In this document: positions 13,709 to 18,509 of the stretch, one piece after another
Layout of the letters: each line of letters starts with the position of its first letter
How positions within the stretch are numbered: position 1 is the stretch's first letter
Source: an uncultured bacterium
GTDB taxonomy: Bacteria > Cloacimonadota > Cloacimonadia > Cloacimonadales > Cloacimonadaceae
NCBI GenBank assembly: GCA_938009275.1
Contig: CALLHY010000014.1
Span: 1-18,509, forward strand
Direction of reading: 5' to 3'
DNA: 18,509 nucleotides
Made by a program: the position numbers and the translations under genes
Notes under the pieces: generated by a model
Database searches by the model: none
Told to the model about the DNA's origin: nothing
Seen by the model: only the letters and a program-made list of their open reading frames with translations

Positions 13709-15882
13709 TACAACGATGCCTCAACGATGCAGGTTCCACCCTTAGAGATTCTACTACCCGGCAATACCGATTGCTTTCGGACAATGCCCGAGCCATTTAT
13801 CCTAAGGACAATTCCATGGTTGGATGCTTCCTTAAGGGCAGCTCTTAGGCTCAAACCGGTAAGATTTGGCATAGCGTTTGCCTCTACTACTGGAATACTT
13901 TTATTAATACTGGGGCCGATCTTTAAGGTAATAGGGTGATTACGGTCAACTGATATCCCCTCTTTTGGAAATTGATCAACTACTATAGACGCAGAATCCG
14001 GTCCCTCCACTCTGTAAAGGAAGCCGTAACGATTCAGTGTGTTTTCTGCCTGGAAAAGTGACATTCCTGTCAGTTTTGGCATCTTCAGTGAGGTCTGCAT
14101 CAATCTCTCATTATAAGGTAGTATCTGACAATCTGGCATAAAGAGGATGTTTTCCACAATCTTTTTGAATGTAGGAGCACTACTCGTGCTGCCATAATGA
14201 TAACCATAAGCAGGTTCATCATAAAAAACTACTATCACCATCTGAGGATTCTCAATAGGGAACATCCCAGCAAAAACTGCATTGTACTTACCGCTGGAAT
14301 ACCCCTTGGTGCCAATTACGTTCTTTTGCGCAGTACCAGTTTTTCCTCCCAGGCGAATATAATCCATTTTGATGTGGCGCGCTGTTCCGTAATCTACCAC
14401 TCCTTGCAAGAATGACTTCACAGTATCCGCTGCTGCCTTACTTGTAACATTTCGCAATACAGATGGCTCAAACTGCTCAATAATGCGGCCTGAATCATCT
14501 CGATATGAATCAACAATTATCGGTTTCATTAGCTTGCCACCATTGGCAATTACGCTATAGGCTGCCGCAAGCTGGATGGCAGTTGTTGAAATGGCTTGAC
14601 CAAATGAGACGGAATGTAAGGTATATCCATCCCAGTTCTGTAGTTTGGCAAAGATACCGCTGGATTCACCAAACAAATTCAACGCCGATTTTTGACCAAA
14701 CCCAAAGGAGATGAATTTTTCGTATAGTTTGGCAGCTCCTATTCGCTCAGCAATCTTCGCAATACCCACATTACTGGACTTCACAATAATCTCTCTCGGA
14801 GTAAGATCACCGTAAAAATGTGTATCCGATATCACACGTCTGCCTACCTGATATCTGCCAGCGGGGATTAGTTCGTTGCTACGTACCAGCTTGTTTTCCA
14901 GGGCAGGAAGCATGGTAAGAGGCTTCATGGTTGATCCAGGCTCGAACATAAAGCTAGCCGGGATGTTAGACTTCACTCTTACAAATCCCGCTTCTTCTTC
15001 TTTATCTTCCTTCGATACGCCTGCCAAGGCAAGAATACGCCCGGTATTGGGATCCATTACTACAGCACCAGCATTGCTGGCACTATATTTTACCAATCCT
15101 TCGTAGAGTGCATTTTCTACTATCTCCTGAATATTAGCATCTATAGTGAGCCATACATTATGGCCATTTTCCGGCTTCTTCTCATGAAGATTGGGATATG
15201 GAACACGCTGTTGATTAGCGTCCAATACCACTTCTCGCCATCCATAATCCCCTGAAAGCAATTTATCATAAGTGGCTTCTATACCACAAATTCCAGAAAG
15301 CTTGTATAGTGACCTGCTATTGGTGGCACTATCAAAGCCGTCAGAAACTTCTCGAACGCTTCCCATCAATCGTGCTGCAAGCTTTTCTTTGGAGTATATC
15401 CGCTTCATCGAAGCAAAGCTGTGGTTCAAACCTGGCAAATCATTTACTTTAAAACCCTTTATTATTTTGTCCAGTTCTGCTTCGCTTATCTTGTTCGAAA
15501 TCTGTATGGAACTGGTTTTATTTCCCATGTTCAGTCGTCGCAATACTGCCTCACGCATAATGGACGAATGTTCCGATATCTGATCGGCTATCAGTTCGAA
15601 TGCCTGGTCTACAGTTTTGTTTTCTCGCGTTGCCCAGGAAGCCACTGCTGCCCTATCGATATCTACTTGATAATAGCTTACCGAGCTAACCAGAAGATTA
15701 CCATTACTATCCAATATTGCACCACGGCGTGGAACTAGTATCTCTTTTTTCGGAACGTAGCGTATCCGCCTTGCCCCAGCAAAGTTAAAGGGATCCAAAA
15801 TCTGGATGCTGAATAGATACACTACCCAGGTAAGTGAAACCAGACTAAAAAGGAAAACCAGAAAACGGAATCGTGACTTCAT
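13708..15882 (-). CDS. ftsI: Division-specific class B penicillin-binding protein with two PASTA domains (FtsI-like)
   Basis: Septal DD-transpeptidase partner of FtsW. The 724-aa product has an N-terminal membrane anchor (about 6-28), a PBP dimerisation region starting PRRGAILDSNG at 51-61, and a transpeptidase domain. The active-site motifs are STMK at 317-320 (nucleophile Ser317), SSN at 369-371 and KTGT at 514-517. After about residue 598 come two PASTA-type repeats (MPKLTGMSLFQAENTL and MPNLTGLSLRAALKEA, at about 600-658 and 670-724). Classic proteobacterial FtsI lacks these and is shorter; they recall PBP2x/SpoVD and some FCB-group enzymes. It starts 1 nt after the ftsL-like stop. Confidence 0.96.
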   Translation of the reverse strand: MKSRFRFLVFLFSLVSLTWVVYLFSIQILDPFNFAGARRIRYVPKKEILVPRRGAILDSNGNLLVSSVSYYQVDIDRAAVASWATRENKTVDQAFELIADQISEHSSIMREAVLRRLNMGNKTSSIQISNKISEAELDKIIKGFKVNDLPGLNHSFASMKRIYSKEKLAARLMGSVREVSDGFDSATNSRSLYKLSGICGIEATYDKLLSGDYGWREVVLDANQQRVPYPNLHEKKPENGHNVWLTIDANIQEIVENALYEGLVKYSASNAGAVVMDPNTGRILALAGVSKEDKEEEAGFVRVKSNIPASFMFEPGSTMKPLTMLPALENKLVRSNELIPAGRYQVGRRVISDTHFYGDLTPREIIVKSSNVGIAKIAERIGAAKLYEKFISFGFGQKSALNLFGESSGIFAKLQNWDGYTLHSVSFGQAISTTAIQLAAAYSVIANGGKLMKPIIVDSYRDDSGRIIEQFEPSVLRNVTSKAAADTVKSFLQGVVDYGTARHIKMDYIRLGGKTGTAQKNVIGTKGYSSGKYNAVFAGMFPIENPQMVIVVFYDEPAYGYHYGSTSSAPTFKKIVENILFMPDCQILPYNERLMQTSLKMPKLTGMSLFQAENTLNRYGFLYRVEGPDSASIVVDQFPKEGISVDRNHPITLKIGPSINKSIPVVEANAMPNLTGLSLRAALKEASNHGIVLRINGSGIVRKQSVLPGSRISKGGTCIVEASL

Positions 15883-15883
15883 G

Positions 15884-16240
15884 TTAATCTAAAATAATCT
15901 GCACGTTCTTAGCTTCAGCTTTGGAGGCTATTAGATCAATGATGCAATAGCTTGCTTTTTCCTGCTTGGGAGATGGCTCATGCACATATATAACCCTTCC
16001 CGCTTCCTTTTCAGGAATGAAGTTGCTCATCTCTACCCGAACCAAAGAGGCAATGTGCCTGCCGCTGCGAAGATCATCCAGCTCCACCATCAGCTCGGTA
16101 TTAATGTTTTTCTCGGCATTATACGTCTTTTCCAGGGCAGATAAGCGACGAGTATACTGCACAACACGGTTATTGTTAAAAAAACTTAAGAAAACTGTAA
16201 GTCCAAAAAGAGCTATCAGGACTATTATCCTTCCTCTCAT
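15884..16240 (-). CDS. ftsL: FtsL-like divisome protein
   Basis: Small bitopic protein expected to form a coiled coil with FtsB/FtsQ and to activate FtsW-FtsI. The 118-aa product has one membrane helix (about 4-21) followed by a stretch rich in heptad-like hydrophobics and charges (about 25-60: VQYTRRLSALEKTYNAEKNI onward). No catalytic motif is visible. FtsL sequences are very poorly conserved, so the call rests on size, topology and the rsmH-ftsL-ftsI gene order. AAGGGGGA precedes the ATG, the same ribosome binding site as ftsZ. The start shares a base with the rsmH stop (TAATG). Confidence 0.82.
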   Translation of the reverse strand: MRGRIIVLIALFGLTVFLSFFNNNRVVQYTRRLSALEKTYNAEKNINTELMVELDDLRSGRHIASLVRVEMSNFIPEKEAGRVIYVHEPSPKQEKASYCIIDLIASKAEAKNVQIILD

Positions 16241-17232
16241 TATTCCCCCTTATCTCTGTTGCCATACTTGTTGCCAAAAACCTTAGCCGGCAACGTGGCA
16301 TCTATTTTTTCTGCAGCGCGTAACTTGGCACTGCGTGATCGTTGATTAGTCTGTAGTTCTTCGTCTCCAGCTATTATCGGAGACTTGGTTAGTACTTTAA
16401 GCTGCCTTTTATGCTTGCAATTGCAGGCAATCATCGCCGGTGGACAGATGCAGCTTTGGGAGGCTAATCTAAAGGCATGCTTTACAATTCTGTCTTCCAA
16501 TGAGTGGTAGCTCATCACAACTATCCTGCCACCGGGATTAAGTATATTTATAGCATCCCGAATTGCCAATTCGAGGCATGCTAATTCGTTATTAACGTGA
16601 ATCCGCAAAGCCTGAAAGATTCTCACTTTGCTCTTTAGCGATTCCTTGCTGCCAACCCCAACTACGCTATCTATTATGCGGGCAAGCTCTTTGGTGCTGC
16701 TAATCGGCTTGGGTGCGGCTTCTATGGCTTTAGCAATGCGCCGGGCGTTTAGCTCTTCCGAGTAGTCCCTGAAAATCTTGCCCAATTCGTAGCTATCAAG
16801 CTCGTTTACGGCATTAAAGGCAGTGTATTGCTGGCCAGCGTCCATCCGCATATCCAGCGGAGCGTCTTTATCGAAACTAAATCCTCGCGCAGCATTATCT
16901 ATCTGAAAGGAAGATACACCTAAATCGAACAGCACGCCATCGACTCCCTTCACCTTTCTAAGGGCAAGCTCGGTGCGCATTTGTGCAAAGTTACTCTTTA
17001 CGAACTCAAACTTATCATTAGCGTTTTCAAGGGATGCCAATTGCTGGCTTGCTGTGGCTATGGCATCGGCATCCTGATCAAAGCAATAAAGCTGTATTCC
17101 GGAAACAGCACTCAGCATGGCTGCACTGTGCCCACCCCCACCGGTTGTGGCATCTACATACACCTTCCCCGCTCTTAAATTAAGCAGTTCAATGCATTCT
17201 TTTACCATTACCGGAGTGTGGTATTTGCTCAT
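16240..17232 (-). CDS. rsmH: 16S rRNA (cytosine(1402)-N(4))-methyltransferase RsmH
   Basis: S-adenosylmethionine-dependent enzyme (also MraW) methylating N4 of C1402 in the ribosomal P site. The 330-aa product has the family entry motif HTPVMVKE at 5-12, the SAM loop DATTGGGGHS at 27-36, LFDLGVSS at 101-108, RIFQALRIHVNNEL at 204-217, SYHSLEDRIVK at 241-251 and the closing NQRSRSAKLRAAEK at 296-309. CICPP and CNCK clusters (261-272) are normal for the family. The start overlaps the mraZ stop as ATGA, with GGAAGA upstream. Its place directly after mraZ is highly conserved. Confidence 0.98.
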   Translation of the reverse strand: MSKYHTPVMVKECIELLNLRAGKVYVDATTGGGGHSAAMLSAVSGIQLYCFDQDADAIATASQQLASLENANDKFEFVKSNFAQMRTELALRKVKGVDGVLFDLGVSSFQIDNAARGFSFDKDAPLDMRMDAGQQYTAFNAVNELDSYELGKIFRDYSEELNARRIAKAIEAAPKPISSTKELARIIDSVVGVGSKESLKSKVRIFQALRIHVNNELACLELAIRDAINILNPGGRIVVMSYHSLEDRIVKHAFRLASQSCICPPAMIACNCKHKRQLKVLTKSPIIAGDEELQTNQRSRSAKLRAAEKIDATLPAKVFGNKYGNRDKGE

Positions 17233-17669
17233 ATTTGATAATCTTCCGAATTGAATTCTATGCGATGCAGATCAAGCTTCTTGGTGCGCACTGCGTGGTA
17301 AACCTTGGGATTCCACAATGAGATATAGTGCCCTTCACCCTTGATTATCACACTATCGGTGATATCAACTTCGCTAAGCAGCAGCTCATGAATCCTTATC
17401 CTGCCAGGGCCTTCCAAGTCCTGCTCCATCATGGCAAAATCGATAAGCTGGGTTCTAAGCTGCTTTGCGCGGTCATTACCAGCCTTCAACCGCTCCAGTG
17501 TATCCTTCCAGTTATCGATAGGATATATGGCAATAGTCCCATTCGGACCTAGGGTAACCACAACGGACTTCCCCGCCTCCTCTGAGAATTTCTTCTTAAA
17601 GGGCGCAGGTATTATTACCCGTTGCTTGTGCACCGAGTTCTCGAAAATACCTAAAAATTCACCGGACAT
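17229..17669 (-). CDS. mraZ: Transcriptional regulator MraZ
   Basis: First gene of the operon; MraZ proteins bind repeated DNA sites at the dcw promoter and regulate their own cluster. The 146-aa product shows the tandem AbrB-like half-repeats (about 6-55 and 79-125) with the trailing GHYISLWNP typical of the second repeat. The usual D-x-K/Q-G-R signatures are altered: the first half reads SVHKQRVIIP (the arginine, Arg17, kept) and the second reads LEGPGRIRI. AAAGAGG lies about 8-9 nt before the ATG. The 10-nt-spaced heptamers upstream are the probable targets. Confidence 0.95.
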   Translation of the reverse strand: MSGEFLGIFENSVHKQRVIIPAPFKKKFSEEAGKSVVVTLGPNGTIAIYPIDNWKDTLERLKAGNDRAKQLRTQLIDFAMMEQDLEGPGRIRIHELLLSEVDITDSVIIKGEGHYISLWNPKVYHAVRTKKLDLHRIEFNSEDYQI

Positions 17670-17751
17670 AACGACAACCTCTTTTTGCTGTTTCGTTCAA
17701 CAAGCCGTGTTTTTCCCTTCTGTTCAAGCTTTTCGCCATTGATTTCCTATC

Positions 17752-17787
17752 TCACTTTGACATTTTATGACTTTTTTTGACTTTCTG
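17752..17787 (-). promoter_or_regulatory. Candidate MraZ operator: 10-nt-spaced heptamer repeats
   Basis: On the minus strand, AAAGTCA occurs at 17784-17778 and 17774-17768, then AATGTCA at 17764-17758. All are in one orientation and exactly 10 nt apart. A related AAAGTGA abuts them at 17758-17752. The array sits at or just after the predicted transcription start. Known MraZ operators are also direct repeats with about one helical turn of spacing (TGGGN type in E. coli, AAAGTG type in mollicutes). Binding by this MraZ is inferred. Confidence 0.65.
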
Positions 17788-17792
17788 TGGTG

Positions 17793-17821
17793 CTTATATG
17801 ATACGACGTTATTCTTGTCAA
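17793..17821 (-). promoter_or_regulatory. Sigma70-type promoter of the dcw operon
   Basis: On the minus strand a perfect -35 hexamer TTGACA (17821-17816) is followed by a 17-nt spacer and TATAAG (17798-17793), five of six matches to the -10 consensus. The predicted start is near 17786, giving an untranslated leader of about 115 nt before mraZ. This is the only promoter-like pair I found upstream of the operon. Confidence 0.8.
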
Positions 17822-17994
17822 GCATAAAATGCGCTTTTTTTCATGTTTTCGTAGGCATTAGTCCACAGCATTGATCTTACGAAGTTATATCATACTTACA
17901 GCTAATGCCAACCATCGCAATTTGGACAGAAAAATGAGGATAGCATGATGAAACATCATTACTTGAACATATAATCAAGATAACATGAGGGAAA
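17822..17994. other. Intergenic DNA upstream of the dcw promoter
   Basis: I see no supported gene in this stretch. It contains a small perfect inverted repeat, ATGATG-AAA-CATCAT at 17945-17959, of unknown significance. The minus-strand open frame crossing it (17877-18143) has no recognisable domain and would read directly into the operon promoter region. Confidence 0.5.
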
Positions 17995-18189
17995 GTGGGG
18001 GTTGTTTCACAAAGAGAAACGATGACAAGTCGAGATAGGCAGCAGATATCCTGTTTGGCCTCTGGTATAGATGCTAACAGGATTAATAAAATTCTTATTG
18101 AGCACTTGAATGTTATGGCTTGTTTCGCCGATGTGTGGTACAAAGCACCAAAAAAGAATGTTATCGGAGTCGGAAAGATGCTAAGCTGA
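17995..18189 (+). CDS. Small unrecognised ORF, possibly a remnant
   Basis: This is the only plus-strand frame in the right flank that looks even partly protein-like. It has a GTG at 17995 or, more plausibly, an ATG at 18022 preceded by AGAGAAACG, giving 55-64 aa. The product (TSRDRQQISCLASGIDANRINKILI near its start) has a charged, helix-forming N-terminus faintly like a helix-turn-helix segment, but I cannot assign a family. It is divergent from mraZ and is followed directly by the repeat region. It may be a fragment of a lost gene or a chance frame. Confidence 0.22.
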   Translation: MGVVSQRETMTSRDRQQISCLASGIDANRINKILIEHLNVMACFADVWYKAPKKNVIGVGKMLS

Positions 18190-18307
18190 CTATAGTATGA
18201 TGGGTATTATATGCTGCTTTCTTCTCGACCACTCCAACACCCCAGAACAATGTCTCTTATGGGCGACACAATGTTATATTTTACAAAGAGGAGAAGAGAA
18301 AAAGAGA

Positions 18308-18395
18308 GGTTAACAGATTAGCGGATTATCAGGTTAACGGGTTATCAGGATAATAGATTTACGTATTAGTGGGTTAATGCGGTTAAAAGGTTAGT
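18308..18395 (-). repeat. 8-bp degenerate tandem array in module R (11 units)
   Basis: Read on the plus strand the octamers are GGTTAACA, GATTAGCG, GATTATCA, GGTTAACG, GGTTATCA, GGATAATA, GATTTACG, TATTAGTG, GGTTAATG, CGGTTAAA, AGGTTAGT. The register holds for nine units, and the last two look shifted by one base. The reverse complement matches the left arrays' TAACC core. Confidence 0.72.
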
Positions 18396-18396
18396 A

Positions 18397-18509
18397 CCAT
18401 CTAAGCTCTGTAAGATAAACTCCTAATCTTTGCAAGAGAGACATTTAAGCTCTACAAGATGAACTTCTAATCTTTGCAAGAGAGACATTTAAGCTCTGCA
18501 AGAGCGGCA
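18397..18509 (-). repeat. 22-bp tandem array in module R (at least 5 units)
   Basis: On the plus strand the GCAA core (or GTAA, ACAA variants) recurs at 18410, 18432, 18454, 18476 and 18498, exactly 22 nt apart. Two unit types alternate strictly here (one with AAGCTCT, one with TAATCTTTGCAAGAG), so the higher-order period is 44 nt. The array continues up to the window edge. Confidence 0.85.

Larger units (their letters stand above)
18240..18509 (-). repeat. Composite repeat module R, inverted and truncated by the window edge
   Basis: Read on the minus strand this has the same order as the left modules. From 18509 down come 22-bp units, the junction AGATGGTACT, an octamer array (18308-18395) and a pyrimidine-rich leader ending CTCTTTGTAAAATA. 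A TGTCGCCCAT block at 18268-18259 belongs to the next module, which decays within about 20 nt, before any CCTGAGGC hairpin. The element therefore flanks the dcw operon in opposite orientation to the left copies. Confidence 0.78.

Noticed and set aside
1517..17742. Plus-strand open frames inside the operon
   Set aside because: All lie antisense to confidently identified genes, lack ribosome binding sites and have no recognisable domains.
17822..17850. Plus-strand terminator suggested by the T-run near 17834
   Set aside because: The preceding palindrome (GCAT-AAA-ATGC) is only 4 bp and no plus-strand gene ends here.
17877..18143. 88-aa minus-strand open frame upstream of mraZ
   Set aside because: No recognisable motif, no good ribosome binding site, Cys/Ser/Ile-rich translation antisense to the other small frame.

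Overview
The window is dominated by one dense, co-directional division and cell-wall (dcw) operon on the minus strand, about 1.46 to 17.67 kb, flanked on both sides by gene-poor, repeat-rich DNA. In transcription order (right to left) the genes are mraZ, rsmH, an ftsL-like gene, ftsI with PASTA domains, a fused murE-murF, mraY, murD, ftsW, murG, murC, ftsQ/divIB, ftsA and ftsZ. Thirteen genes are nearly gapless. Junctions are mostly stop/start overlaps (TAATG, ATGA or GTGA), and the only internal gap above about 15 nt is 56 nt, between murC and ftsQ.

Organism: a bacterium with a diderm-like peptidoglycan. The MurE half carries the DNPR motif associated with meso-diaminopimelate, and both FtsA and FtsZ with its C-terminal peptide are present. 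Base composition is moderately AT-rich. PASTA repeats on FtsI, an FtsW without the usual PDLG motif, and the overall gene set fit the FCB neighbourhood or a relative such as Cloacimonadota. That placement is a low-confidence impression, not something shown here.

How the genes work together: MurC, MurD and MurE-MurF build UDP-MurNAc-pentapeptide. MraY and MurG turn it into lipid II. FtsW polymerises and FtsI cross-links septal glycan. FtsL and FtsQ link the synthases to the FtsA/FtsZ ring. RsmH methylates 16S rRNA and MraZ is the likely autoregulator. murB and ddl, which often lie between murC and ftsQ, are absent; that site holds only a hairpin.

Regulation: a sigma70-type promoter (TTGACA, 17-nt spacer, TATAAG) lies about 125 nt upstream of mraZ. 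It is followed by three copies of an AAAGTCA-like heptamer spaced exactly 10 nt, a candidate MraZ operator. A GC-rich hairpin followed by a T-rich stretch downstream of ftsZ is the probable operon terminator.

Flanks: 1-1345 and about 18240-18509 contain no convincing gene. They hold a modular composite repeat with fixed internal order: a pyrimidine-rich leader, a TGTCGCCC block, a CCTGAGGC hairpin in the left copies, an array of 22-bp units, then an array of degenerate 8-bp units. Three copies lie on the left in plus orientation, and one lies on the right in minus orientation and runs off the window. I do not recognise this element; it is the least explained thing here. I see no defence system, phage or other new multi-gene system.
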